Shown: piece after piece, positions 44,197 to 52,358 of the stretch
Layout of the letters: every line of letters starts with the position of its first letter
Numbering within the stretch: position 1 is the stretch's first letter
Assembly (NCBI RefSeq): GCF_004354015.1
Contig: NZ_SMRU01000025.1
Coordinates: 30,959-94,958 of the forward strand
Source: Arthrobacter terricola
GTDB lineage: Bacteria > Actinomycetota > Actinomycetes > Actinomycetales > Micrococcaceae
DNA length: 64,000 bases
Reading direction: 5' to 3'
Translations under genes and position numbers: made by a program
The notes under the pieces: generated by a model
Databases searched by the model: none
Seen by the model: only the letters and a program-made list of their open reading frames with translations
Told to the model about the DNA's origin: nothing

Positions 44197-44832
44197 CTAC
44201 CCAGTCACCCCGTAGAGACGGTCTCCGGCATCGCCAAGGCCCGGGACGATGTAGGCCTTCTCGTTGAGCTTCTCGTCAATCGACGCGAGCACGATCTTCA
44301 CGTTGGCATCGGACAGTTCGTCCTCGAGCTTGGCCAGGCCTTCCGGCGCAGCCAGGAGGCAAATGCAAGTAACATCCGAGGCACCGCGCCTGAAGAGGAA
44401 CTTGATGGCTTCGCGCAAGGTTCCGCCGGTGGCGAGCATGGGGTCCAGGACGAAAACCTGACGGCCCGTGAGGTCGTCCGGCAAGCGCTCGGCGTACGTG
44501 ATGATGTCCAGGGTTTCTTCGTCACGGGCCATGCCCAGGAACCCGACCTCGGCGGTGGGAACCAGCTTGGTCATGCCCTCGAGCATTCCCAGGCCTGCGC
44601 GCAGGATGGGGACCACGAGCGGCGTCGGCTTGGTGAAGGCCGTACCCACGGTCCTGGTTACGGGAGTTTCGATCTCCACGGGTTCGGTCCTGACCTCGCG
44701 GGTGGCCTCGTAGGCCAGGAGCGTGACGAGTTCTTCCGTCAGGCGCCGGAAGACCGGGGAAGGGGTGTTCTTGTCCCGCAGTACGGTGAGCTTGTGAGCG
44801 ACCAGCGGGTGGTCCACGACGAATGTGCGCAT
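44197..44832 (-). CDS. upp: Uracil phosphoribosyltransferase
   Basis: A 211-residue salvage enzyme making UMP from uracil and PRPP. Family marks are MRTFVVDHPLVAHKLTVLRD at the start, VPILRAGLGMLEGM, the PRPP loop VFVLDPMLATGGTL, and the uracil-binding end YIVPGLGDAGDRLYG. Length is normal. Divergent from tadA with 23 bases between starts. Confidence 0.96.
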   Translation of the reverse strand: MRTFVVDHPLVAHKLTVLRDKNTPSPVFRRLTEELVTLLAYEATREVRTEPVEIETPVTRTVGTAFTKPTPLVVPILRAGLGMLEGMTKLVPTAEVGFLGMARDEETLDIITYAERLPDDLTGRQVFVLDPMLATGGTLREAIKFLFRRGASDVTCICLLAAPEGLAKLEDELSDANVKIVLASIDEKLNEKAYIVPGLGDAGDRLYGVTG

Positions 44833-44855
44833 GGTTCCAAAACTATCATTGAGGC

Positions 44856-45365
44856 ATGATCCCCACCGAGCCTTATCACGCGGAACACAGGGCCTGGATG
44901 GGCCTCGCCCTGGACGAGGCCCGGCGCGCGCTGGACACCGAGGACGTGCCGATCGGCGCCGTCGTACTAGGGCCCGACGGCGGCGTGCTGGGTGCCGGTC
45001 GGAACGAACGGGAAGCGCACGGCGACCCCACCGCGCACGCCGAGATCGTCGCTATCCGCCAAGCAGCTGCCGCCCTGCAACGCCACGCGTTGGAGCTCGG
45101 CGAAGGCGGCGACGGCTGGCGCCTCGAGGACTGCACGCTCGTGGTGACGCTCGAGCCGTGCGCCATGTGCGCGGGAGCCATTGTCCTGGCCAGGATCCCG
45201 CGTGTTGTCTTCGGAGCATGGGACGAGAAAGCCGGAGCCGTGGGATCGGTGTTCGACATCCTCCGGGAACGCAGGCTCAACCACTGGGTAGAGGTCTACC
45301 CCGGGGTGCGGGAAGAGGAATGCTCGGCGTTGTTGCGCGATTTCTTCGCCGCCCATCGCAAGTAG
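44856..45365 (+). CDS. tadA: tRNA-specific adenosine deaminase
   Basis: A 169-residue zinc deaminase that makes inosine at the wobble A34 of tRNA-Arg(ACG), a tRNA encoded at 7442 in this window. Zinc motifs are HAE in PTAHAEIVAIRQA (catalytic Glu) and PCxxC in LEPCAMCAGAIVLA. An insert ALQRHALELGEGGDGWRLED is slightly longer than in E. coli. Divergent from upp. Confidence 0.94.
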   Translation: MIPTEPYHAEHRAWMGLALDEARRALDTEDVPIGAVVLGPDGGVLGAGRNEREAHGDPTAHAEIVAIRQAAAALQRHALELGEGGDGWRLEDCTLVVTLEPCAMCAGAIVLARIPRVVFGAWDEKAGAVGSVFDILRERRLNHWVEVYPGVREEECSALLRDFFAAHRK

Positions 45366-45447
45366 CGCCTGCGGGACCCGAGGCCCTTGCAATCCGCGGG
45401 GCGTTCGGCGTCAGATGGTGTCAGGCGGCACACCCTAGGAGGACGCC

Positions 45448-45834
45448 ATGACGGTTTCTTTCAACCACACCATCGTTTACGCAACGGACAAGCGCCGTTC
45501 CGCGGAGTTCCTGGCCAACGTGCTCGGACTGCCGGAACCGCAAGCCTTGTGGTCTTTCATGACGGTATCGCTCGAGGACGGAGTGGCGCTGGATTTCGCC
45601 ACGGCGAGCGGCCCGATCTCCCCGCAGCATTACGCCTTCCTGGTGACCGAGGACGAATTCGACGGAATTTTCGCGCGTATCCAAAGGGACGGCATCCCTT
45701 ATTGGGCGGACCCCGCACGCTCGCGGTCCCAGCAAATCAACCACAACGACGGCGGACGCGGCGTGTACTTCGCCGATCCGGACGGGCATTTCCTCGAGGC
45801 GATCACGCGGCCGTACGGTTCGGGGGCGTCATGA
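45448..45834 (+). CDS. VOC-superfamily (glyoxalase-like) protein
   Basis: A 128-residue single-domain VOC protein. VSFNHTIVYATDKRRSAEFL opens the first module with the metal-ligand-type His, and GRGVYFADPDGHFLEAITRP closes the second with an intact Glu. AGGAGG precedes the ATG by 5 bases. Its stop overlaps the start of the acylphosphatase gene (ATGA), so the two are coupled. Substrate unknown. Confidence 0.87.
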   Translation: MTVSFNHTIVYATDKRRSAEFLANVLGLPEPQALWSFMTVSLEDGVALDFATASGPISPQHYAFLVTEDEFDGIFARIQRDGIPYWADPARSRSQQINHNDGGRGVYFADPDGHFLEAITRPYGSGAS

Positions 45835-46109
45835 CTTCCCGGATGCGGGTCACCGCGACCATCACCGGCCAGGTTCAAGGCGTGGGATTCCGCTATTCAA
45901 CCCTGCACGAAGCCCGGCGCCTGGGATTGACGGGCGAGGCGTACAACAACCTGGACGGCTCGGTGCAGGTGGTTGCCGAAGGCGATCGCGAGTCCCTTGA
46001 GTCCCTGGTGGAATGGTTGAAATCCCGACACACCCCTGGCCGCGTGCGAGACGTTGAAGCGATGTTCACGCCGGCCACCGGGGAGTTCCCGGGGTTTGGA
46101 GTGGGCTGA
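45831..46109 (+). CDS. acyP: Acylphosphatase
   Basis: A 92-residue enzyme with the signature GQVQGVGFRYS (catalytic Arg in the P-loop-like cradle) and the partner Asn in YNNLDGSVQVVAEG. Hydrolyses acyl phosphates such as carbamoyl or acetyl phosphate. Coupled by a 4-base overlap to the VOC gene upstream and convergent with the next gene, 2 bases away. Confidence 0.93.
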   Translation: MTSRMRVTATITGQVQGVGFRYSTLHEARRLGLTGEAYNNLDGSVQVVAEGDRESLESLVEWLKSRHTPGRVRDVEAMFTPATGEFPGFGVG

Positions 46110-46111
46110 GC

Positions 46112-47323
46112 CTAGGAACCCGCCGCTTCCAGCGCGTCGATGCGTTTTTGCCGCGACGCCGGCGAGTCCAGGCTGAAGGAACGGAAGTCGCCCAGGTCTT
46201 GGCGGATCCAGTCCTGCACTTCGGCGATCCTTGTTGTCACCGCGGCAGTGGGCTTCGCGAAGGTCCACGCCGCGATCCTTTCCTTCGCGGGATCGTACTG
46301 CCACAATCCGATGATCCGTCCGCGGTCGAGGATCGGGTGGTCCGAAAGGTCGGCTTGCAACGCCACCGTCGTATCCATGACCTTCCGGCCGCGGTCCTCG
46401 TCAGCGAACATGTCCCCCGAGTTCCGGCGCAACAGCACCAGGGAATCCGTCCCGGCCAGGAGTTGGATTTGTTCCTCCCGCGGCGGCGTGAACGCGGAAA
46501 GGCGCTCGACGTCGTCGGGCAGCATCCACAGCGCATCGCCCGATGCGGTGGACACCTCGGCGGCACCGACGGCGGCCAGGGCCGCCTTGCTCTGCGCCAC
46601 TGTGAACCCGGTGAACCATTGGCTTTGCTTGAGCGTCGCCCCGCCGGTCCACCGAAGGTACCGCTCGACCAGGCGGGCGCGCGCGGCGTCGTCGTCGAGG
46701 GTGCTCTGCGGCAAGGACCAGGCTGTGTAGGCGTAGCGCTGCTGGTCGAGCCGTCCGTTGAGGGGCACGCGACGGATGCGGCCATCGGCTTGCAGGAGGC
46801 CCAAGGCTGTGGGGAGGGTGGTGGCGGCGCCCTTTTTCTTGCCTTCTTCGCCGAGGCTTCGGACGGATTCACCCAGTTCATCCTTGAGCTGCTTGGGGTC
46901 CATGGGCTCGCTGGATTCCTTGAGCGTGTGCAGCACCTGCTCTTCGAGCAAAGTGATCTCACCGCGTTCGACGCCGAGCCGCGCCAATACCTTGAACGGC
47001 GCCACGGCGGCGTCCCTGCCGATCTGGAGGCCCCACGCGAAGTCATCCTGGCCGAGGACGTAGGTGCAGCCGCGGGCTGTGGGAAGCTCGTGGATCCTGA
47101 GCCCGGCGACATCTCTGTCAACTTGCCCGCGCCGGATCCCGGCCCGGGCGAACAGGGTCAAGTAGGGGTTGGCGCCGCCCACGGAACGGGCCCAACCGGC
47201 ATGGTCCAGGACGTCCTCGGAGCTTTTGCCGGAGAGCGATCCATCCAGGCCTTGCCTGTGCCATGCCCAGGCGCGGAGCAGTTCCGGAGTCAACGTTTGG
47301 GTGGAAAGCACGGCGGGCGTCAT
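46112..47323 (-). CDS. Winged-helix DNA glycosylase-like protein (AlkZ/YcaQ superfamily)
   Basis: A 403-residue protein of the HTH_42 superfamily, whose studied members unhook DNA crosslinks or alkylated bases. It opens with LRAWAWHRQGLDGSLSG, and has tandem winged-helix-like segments (ITLLEEQVLHTLKESSEPMD, then ALGLLQADGRIRRVPL). A beta-rich C-terminal region contains GRIIGLWQYDPAKERIAAW. The start is the ATG at 47323; the frame is open further upstream into the glycosyltransferase. Catalytic activity is inferred from family only. Confidence 0.78.
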   Translation of the reverse strand: MTPAVLSTQTLTPELLRAWAWHRQGLDGSLSGKSSEDVLDHAGWARSVGGANPYLTLFARAGIRRGQVDRDVAGLRIHELPTARGCTYVLGQDDFAWGLQIGRDAAVAPFKVLARLGVERGEITLLEEQVLHTLKESSEPMDPKQLKDELGESVRSLGEEGKKKGAATTLPTALGLLQADGRIRRVPLNGRLDQQRYAYTAWSLPQSTLDDDAARARLVERYLRWTGGATLKQSQWFTGFTVAQSKAALAAVGAAEVSTASGDALWMLPDDVERLSAFTPPREEQIQLLAGTDSLVLLRRNSGDMFADEDRGRKVMDTTVALQADLSDHPILDRGRIIGLWQYDPAKERIAAWTFAKPTAAVTTRIAEVQDWIRQDLGDFRSFSLDSPASRQKRIDALEAAGS

Positions 47324-47361
47324 GGCCCCATTCTCCACCCCAAGCCGCCCTTCGGCGCGCG

Positions 47362-48375
47362 CTACAGCGGAACCGCACACGCGTCGAGCACGATCGACGC
47401 CGTTGAGTCCCAGCCGGGGAGTCCATCCCGCGCGCGGAGGGCCGCAGTCCGCCATTTCCGCCGCAGCGCCGCATCGCGGAGCCAGCCGTCGAGTGCTTGC
47501 ACGAGTGGTTCCGGGTCATCGCCGATAGCGATTGCCTTGCCCGCCCCCGAACCGCCGAGTGCCTCCACCGCCCCGGTTCCATCCCGGACGAGCGCCGGAA
47601 CGGCATGGGCAAGCGACTCAACCACTACCATTCCGAACGATTCGGACCGTGAAACCAACACGCTGAGGTCAGCCGCGCGCCACTGCTCCTCAAGCGCCGG
47701 TCCGCTTAGTTCCCCGGTGACGGTAATGCGGTGCTCCAGTCCGGAGCGTACGACGGCGGCCCTCACCTTCGCCGCGTAGGCCGGGTCGGCGTCGTCGCTG
47801 CCAACGAAGGCGGCGGTCCACGGCAAGGCACGAAGCCTTCCCAACGCCTCCACGAGCAGCAGTTGTTCCTTGTTGGGCAAGAGCGCGGCGACGCAGACGA
47901 TCCGCAACGGATCGGACCCATGGGCTACAGCTACGTGTTCCGTGCCGGGCCTGGCCACCACCACCTTGCCGCTGCCCTCTTCCGGATGCCGTTCTGCCAG
48001 GTCCGCGGCCGCGAAGGAACTCGTGCAGATCACCCCGGTGGCGGCCTTGAGTGCTTGCGATTCCAGTTCGTGGTGTTCCGGCAGGCCCATGTGGGACAAG
48101 ATCCACACGCGAACCGAGCGCCGCGTCGCCTCGGCGATCTCGGCGGGGGCTCCCCACGCCACCAGGCCGTCGGCAATTACTGTTGTGGCGCCGTCGAAGG
48201 CTCCGGCCAAGCGGCGGCGGTCCGCCGGCCGCCCGACCGGCCAGTCGCCGTCGACGGCTCGCATTTCCACCGAGGCACCCAAGGCGGTGAGGCCGCGGGC
48301 GAGTTTGGCGTTGTAAGTATTGCCGCCCGAACCGTGCCTGACGTTGCCGGGGACGATGAAGCGGATGGCAACCAT
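47362..48375 (-). CDS. Family-4-type glycosyltransferase
   Basis: A 337-residue GT-B glycosyltransferase. The N-terminal domain begins IRFIVPGNVRHGSGGNTYNA (acceptor-loop glycines), the C-terminal nucleotide-sugar domain contains LRIVCVAALLPNKEQLLLVE, and the family-4 E-x7-E region is SRSESFGMVVVESLAHAVPA. It lies 9 bases after the PTPS-like gene and should be co-transcribed with it and the dehydrogenase. Acceptor unknown. Confidence 0.86.
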   Translation of the reverse strand: MVAIRFIVPGNVRHGSGGNTYNAKLARGLTALGASVEMRAVDGDWPVGRPADRRRLAGAFDGATTVIADGLVAWGAPAEIAEATRRSVRVWILSHMGLPEHHELESQALKAATGVICTSSFAAADLAERHPEEGSGKVVVARPGTEHVAVAHGSDPLRIVCVAALLPNKEQLLLVEALGRLRALPWTAAFVGSDDADPAYAAKVRAAVVRSGLEHRITVTGELSGPALEEQWRAADLSVLVSRSESFGMVVVESLAHAVPALVRDGTGAVEALGGSGAGKAIAIGDDPEPLVQALDGWLRDAALRRKWRTAALRARDGLPGWDSTASIVLDACAVPL

Positions 48376-48384
48376 GCTGCCGCG

Positions 48385-48783
48385 CTAGTCGCCGCCGAGT
48401 TGGAGGGAGTAGCCGGCCCAGGCGTCCGGATTCTCGCGGAGGACCACGTCCAGTCCGGTGATTGCCTGGCCATCCGGGATGCTGCCGAGTTCGTGTGCGA
48501 CGGCGTCCGCGATGTGTTTCGCGAGCGCCTCCGTGGTGCTCAGCTTGCCTTCGAAGGCGGGGTGCTCGTCAAGGTTCCGGTAGTTCAGCTCGCCAAGGAC
48601 CCCCTCCAGGATCGTCCCGGCCGCCCCGATGTCCAGGACGATGGCGTCGTCGTTGAGCCCAAGGCGGCGAAACGTCACTTCGGCAACAAACGTTGCCCCG
48701 TGCAGTCCTTGGGCAGGACCGAATGCTTCGCGCGGAAGGCTGTGAGCAACCATGAAATGGCGGCGGACGGTGAGGCTGAACAA
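48385..48783 (-). CDS. 6-pyruvoyl-tetrahydropterin synthase-like protein
   Basis: A 132-residue QueD/PTPS fold. F-x-x-AH is present (FMVAHSL, His14) and the second zinc His is His28 in GLHGATF, but the third zinc His of the usual HGH is Ala30 and the catalytic Cys expected just before it is missing. The C-terminal Glu is kept (VVLREN). Either a different chemistry or a binding role is likely. TTG start after AAGGAG, 5 bases past the dehydrogenase stop, so tightly coupled. Confidence 0.77.
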   Translation of the reverse strand: MFSLTVRRHFMVAHSLPREAFGPAQGLHGATFVAEVTFRRLGLNDDAIVLDIGAAGTILEGVLGELNYRNLDEHPAFEGKLSTTEALAKHIADAVAHELGSIPDGQAITGLDVVLRENPDAWAGYSLQLGGD

Positions 48784-48788
48784 TCCAG

Positions 48789-49832
48789 TTACTCCTTGTT
48801 ATAGGTGACCAAGCGGCAGAGCTCGTCCCGTTCGCCGTTGGCCAACTCGTCGAACGCCTCCGGAAGGTCCTCGAATCGCGACTCACCGGTCAGGAAAGCA
48901 TCGAACACCGGATCCCGCAAAAGGGACACTGCCAAATCCAGGCGTTCGCCTGTGGTCCGGCGGTGCCTGCGTGGACGGGCCACCACCCCCACTTGGCTGG
49001 CACGGATGGTGAGGCGCCGGGCGTGGAAGTCCTCGCCGAGCGGCAAGGAAACTGCCCGGTCCCCATACCAGGACATCTCGATGATCTCGCCCTCGTCGCC
49101 GGCCAAACGGAGGCTCTTTGCGAGGCCTTCATCCGTGGCCGAACAGTGGAAGACGATGTCGCAATCGCGGGCCGCGTCCTCGGGAAGGACAAAGTCCAGG
49201 CCCAGGGATTCGACGAACCCGCGCTTCCTGGGATTGGACTCAAGCAATTGCAGACGCTCCAAGGGGAAGCGGCGCAACAGCGCCGCCGTCATCCCGCCTA
49301 CCAAGCCACCCCCGACGACGGCGATCCTGTCGCCGAGGCGAGGCCCGGCATCCCAGAGGGCATTGAGGGCGATTTCCACGATGCCGGTGAGGACCGCGCG
49401 TCGGGCGGGAACGTCGTCGGGCACCCGGGTCAGGGCAGAAAGCGGCACCACGTAGCGGTCCTGGTGCGGGTGGAGGCAAAACACCGTCTGGCCGGCCCAG
49501 TCCTCCGGGCCCTCTTCAACGACGCCAACCGACAAGTACCCGAACTTCACCGGCGCCGGAAACTCACCCTCCTGGTGAGGCGCACGCATCTCCTTCGCGA
49601 TCCGCGGAGGAACATGCGACTCGTGGACCACGAGTTCCGTGCCCCGGCTAATACCCGAATAGAGAGTCCGGACCATGGCTTCATGCTCCGCGGGCCGTGG
49701 AAGTTCCTCCCGGCGCAGCTCCCCTTGGCACGGGCCTACCGTCCAGTAGGCCAAGGCGGTGGTTTGGCTGGTGGGTGCGGGTTCGCCTGGGGGCGTTTGC
49801 CCGGTGTTTTGCGACTTCTTCGGGATAGTCAT
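48789..49832 (-). CDS. Zinc-type medium-chain dehydrogenase/reductase
   Basis: A 347-residue MDR protein. The GroES-like domain contains VRTLYSGISRGTELVVHESH and GEFPAPVKFGYLSVGVV. The Rossmann domain begins IAVVGGGLVGGMTAALLRRFP. The usual catalytic Cys-His pair is partly altered (SGISRGTE in place of GICGTD), as in a subgroup related to BchC/Tdh-like enzymes. First gene of a three-gene unit with the PTPS-like and glycosyltransferase genes, implying a shared pterin- or polyol-glycoside pathway. Start at 49832. Confidence 0.84.
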   Translation of the reverse strand: MTIPKKSQNTGQTPPGEPAPTSQTTALAYWTVGPCQGELRREELPRPAEHEAMVRTLYSGISRGTELVVHESHVPPRIAKEMRAPHQEGEFPAPVKFGYLSVGVVEEGPEDWAGQTVFCLHPHQDRYVVPLSALTRVPDDVPARRAVLTGIVEIALNALWDAGPRLGDRIAVVGGGLVGGMTAALLRRFPLERLQLLESNPRKRGFVESLGLDFVLPEDAARDCDIVFHCSATDEGLAKSLRLAGDEGEIIEMSWYGDRAVSLPLGEDFHARRLTIRASQVGVVARPRRHRRTTGERLDLAVSLLRDPVFDAFLTGESRFEDLPEAFDELANGERDELCRLVTYNKE

Positions 49833-49926
49833 CCTGCTTAGGAATCTAGCGTGGCTGCCGCGATTCCGGAAGTGTGCCATCGCCGTTTTGGGGAACCGGG
49901 CCTCACTCCGGTACCCTATTTCAGTT

Positions 49927-50016
49927 GGTGACGTGTCCGAGCGGCCGAAGGTGCAACACTCGAAATGTTGTTTGGTGTAAAAGCCAACGTGGGTTCAAAT
50001 CCCACCGTCACCGCCA
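49927..50016 (+). tRNA. tRNA-Ser (anticodon CGA)
   Basis: A class II cloverleaf with acceptor GGTGACG/CGTCACC, anticodon stem CAACA/TGTTG with loop CTCGAAA (anticodon CGA), a long variable arm, T-arm GTGGGTTCAAATCCCAC, discriminator G and encoded CCA (50014-50016). Its 3' end abuts an integrase gene module and is the probable attachment site of the genomic island that follows. Confidence 0.96.
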
Positions 50017-50023
50017 AGTAGCG

Positions 50024-50065
50024 AGGCCCCTGGTTCCCTTTGTTTACAAGGGATCGGGGGCCTTT
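50024..50065 (+). terminator. Terminator after tRNA-Ser
   Basis: AGGCCCC...TTCCCTT pairs with AAGGGA...GGGGGCCT and is followed by TTTT. It begins 8 bases beyond the tRNA and also lies just past the convergent integrase stop. Confidence 0.85.
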
Positions 50066-50078
50066 TGCTTTGCCGGAG

Positions 50079-51212
50079 TTACGGGTTTGCCCACATTTTG
50101 CCCACACCCGCTTTTGAGACGGCGTTATCCAGGGCGTCTGAAACTGAGTCAAGGTCGCCGTCAAACAGGTCCGCGTAGGTGTCCAGCGTCATGGCCGCGG
50201 AGCTATGCCCGAGCATCTTCTGGACTGCCTTGACGTTCGCGCCGGCAGATACGGCAAAACTCGCCGCCGAGTGCCGGAGGTCATGCGGCGTCACCCGCGG
50301 CACCCCGGCCCGCTTCACTGCGCCGGCAAACCAGCTCATGTTGTCCTCGTGCACTCTTGCCAGCCGAAGGTGGTGCCCGTTTTCGCCAGGGAACACCAAA
50401 TCATCCCGCCTTTTTCCCTCACACTGCCGCGCAAGCTGCTCCTCCAGGAACCGCGGGAAGGGCACTGTCCGTTTCTTGTGGTTCTTTGGCGTGCCTACCT
50501 CGATCAAGGAACCAACCTGGACGGCGTTCTCTTCGATCATGAAGCGTCGCCGCAGCATATCAACGTGCTTGACCCGGAGGCCTGTAGCCTCACCCCATCT
50601 CAGCCCGCAGTAGGCGAGTACCAGGACCAATGCCGGGTACTTGCTGGCGGCCGCGAGCGCATGCACCTGCTCATGGCTCAGGTAGACGTGTGGCTTCTTC
50701 ACCTTCCGCGGGAGGGAAACCCCTCGCGCAGGGTTACTCAGTGTGCGCCTGTCACTCACGGCGTCATCCAGAATGGCGGCCAGCACCCCGTAGGCCCGGA
50801 TAACAAGCGTTGCCCCTTTGGGCTTTCGCGCCGGCGCCGCGTCGAGATCCCCGAGAGTCATTTCCGATACCCACTGCTGCACGGCCGTCTTCCGTACATC
50901 GGCCACGGCCACACTGCCCCAACGAGGCTCCACATGGTTCCGCCAGGCGGATTCCACAGGCCGATAGGACGACGGCTTGAGATGCGTCTGACGGGCAAGC
51001 CACGCAGCCCCCAGCGGCCCAATCAGCGCCCTGGCTGCCGTGGCATCGATGAACTCGCCGCGAGCCTTTGAGACTTCCACGCTCGCCAGAAATAGCTCAG
51101 CATCCCGCTTGGTTCGGAACCCGCGCTTATCCGTCTGGCTCCGGTCGGGCTTCCTATACCGCACCCGATAGCGACGGCCGGCCTTTGTCTCATAGGACTC
51201 AATCGTTGCCAT
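50079..51212 (-). CDS. Tyrosine site-specific integrase of the tRNA-Ser island
   Basis: A 377-residue integrase. The N-terminal arm-binding segment is RYRVRYRKPDRSQTDKRGFR, followed by a SAM-like core-binding domain. The catalytic residues are visible: Arg in AYCGLRWGEATGL, HxxR in TPHDLRHSAASF, His in MLGHSSAAMT and the nucleophile Tyr in LDTYADLF. Its stop is 63 bases from the tRNA-Ser end, so this tRNA is the likely att site. The start overlaps the XRE gene stop by 14 bases. Confidence 0.93.
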   Translation of the reverse strand: MATIESYETKAGRRYRVRYRKPDRSQTDKRGFRTKRDAELFLASVEVSKARGEFIDATAARALIGPLGAAWLARQTHLKPSSYRPVESAWRNHVEPRWGSVAVADVRKTAVQQWVSEMTLGDLDAAPARKPKGATLVIRAYGVLAAILDDAVSDRRTLSNPARGVSLPRKVKKPHVYLSHEQVHALAAASKYPALVLVLAYCGLRWGEATGLRVKHVDMLRRRFMIEENAVQVGSLIEVGTPKNHKKRTVPFPRFLEEQLARQCEGKRRDDLVFPGENGHHLRLARVHEDNMSWFAGAVKRAGVPRVTPHDLRHSAASFAVSAGANVKAVQKMLGHSSAAMTLDTYADLFDGDLDSVSDALDNAVSKAGVGKMWANP

Positions 51213-51729
51213 CGCCGGACTGTTCTTTCGCGGCGTTCTGATCAACCAGGGTCTTGATAATCGCTTCGAGCTCGTCCACTCGTGAATTGAGGCCCTTGAA
51301 CGTCAACGTACTAATTTTGGTGTTCCCTGCCTGGACGAAGTCCGGGCGGATCCCCAGCACGTAGTCATCGCTGCGTACGCCGCTGTCGATCGGGGTTATC
51401 CCGTCCGCCCACTCCCAAACCTTCATCAGGTCAGCTGGGTCGGCTCCGGTCACGGCCACCGGTTCATCGAGCGACTTTGGAAACAACAGTGCGTTTGGGT
51501 TGACGCCCAGGACGACCGCCAGGGCCACGAGATCATCAACATCGACCCGCCTGACGCCGGCTTCGATCTTCTGTATTCCGCTCGCGGAAATTTCGTGCCC
51601 GACGCCTCTAAGCCTTTGTTGAAGTTCCCGCAGGGTGATATTCCCCCGCAAACGCTTCAGGTTCCGGGCGACGGTCTTGCCGGTCGGGCCAATGTCATGT
51701 CCTCGCAGCCGTTCTCCGCTATGTACCAT
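51199..51729 (-). CDS. XRE-family HTH regulator
   Basis: A 176-residue protein with a Cro/C1-type HTH at about 15-80 (LRELQQRLRGVGHEISASGI then QKIEAGVRRVDVDDLVAL) and an uncharacterised C-terminal half ending in a helical stretch (LNSRVDELEAIIKTLVDQ) that may dimerise. It overlaps the integrase start, so probably controls integration. The ATG follows ATAT with no Shine-Dalgarno; possibly leaderless. Confidence 0.85.
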   Translation of the reverse strand: MVHSGERLRGHDIGPTGKTVARNLKRLRGNITLRELQQRLRGVGHEISASGIQKIEAGVRRVDVDDLVALAVVLGVNPNALLFPKSLDEPVAVTGADPADLMKVWEWADGITPIDSGVRSDDYVLGIRPDFVQAGNTKISTLTFKGLNSRVDELEAIIKTLVDQNAAKEQSGDGND

Positions 51730-51761
51730 ATAAGAAACGATACACGCTACATTGACAACAA

Positions 51762-51777
51762 ACGTCTAATTTGACGT
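51762..51777. promoter_or_regulatory. Inverted repeat between XRE and excisionase genes
   Basis: ACGTC-TAATTT-GACGT, perfect 5-bp arms, in the 75-bp divergent spacer. Candidate XRE site for switching between integrase and excisionase expression. Confidence 0.4.
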
Positions 51778-51804
51778 GGCGTCCTCCCAAGGGAATGAGG
51801 CTTC

Positions 51805-52008
51805 ATGGAATCGGAACTGCTGACCGCAGCAGAGCTCGCAGCCAAGCTCCACAAGACGGCACCCGCACTGGCACAATGGCGCTACAAAGGGATAGGCCCT
51901 AAATTCGTGAAAATCGGCAGCGGCGTCCGCTATCGCGCCAGCGATGTAGAGGCATGGCTTGACGCACAGACGCGCACGCAGACAGGCCAGGTAGTCCCGA
52001 GCGTCTAG
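51805..52008 (+). CDS. AlpA-like excisionase/HTH protein
   Basis: A 67-residue MerR-like winged-helix protein of the excisionase family (LLTAAELAAKLHKTAPALAQ, WRYKGIGPKFVKIGSG, VRYRASDVEAWLDAQ). Such proteins direct integrase toward excision or activate it. GAGG sits 6 bases before the ATG. Divergent from the XRE-integrase operon, the usual layout of an integration module. Confidence 0.87.
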   Translation: MESELLTAAELAAKLHKTAPALAQWRYKGIGPKFVKIGSGVRYRASDVEAWLDAQTRTQTGQVVPSV

Positions 52009-52358
52009 GGCGTGTCTAATCGCCACCGTTTCTGACGCTTGATCACAACGTCGTGCTGCCCCGAGCTGCCGTGCCCATGAATGACCAAATGCATCTTTGC
52101 TGGTTGTCATTCTGATAGTCCATCGTCGCTGGGGCAGATCCTCCGCGCAACCAGGGCGCGTTGCGCCGACGGCTACCGAAAATTTCGTTCGGCGCTCCTT
52201 CGTCGCTTATCTCCTCGCGAAGTTTTCGGTGTCCGCCGGTTCCCCAAGTTGCACTCCGGAACCCTTGCCCAGCGTTGGGTCCCCTATCCGAAGGACGCCC
52301 GAATCTAATGGCCACTTTGGATCACCAAAAGACAATGGGCTGCCTGACTATTCCGTGC
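52009..52358. other. Spacer without a recognisable gene
   Basis: About 350 bases between the excisionase and the convergent AbiEii-type gene. Short open frames exist on both strands but none has a Shine-Dalgarno, typical codon bias or a recognisable domain. Confidence 0.4.

Noticed and set aside
46148..47779. A 543-codon plus-strand frame opposite the AlkZ-like and glycosyltransferase genes
   Set aside because: Spans two genes with real motifs on the minus strand and has no domain or start signal.
50024..50065. Hairpin next to tRNA-Ser as an attachment core
   Set aside because: The GC stem followed by T residues reads as an ordinary tRNA terminator; the attachment core is more likely within the tRNA 3' end itself.
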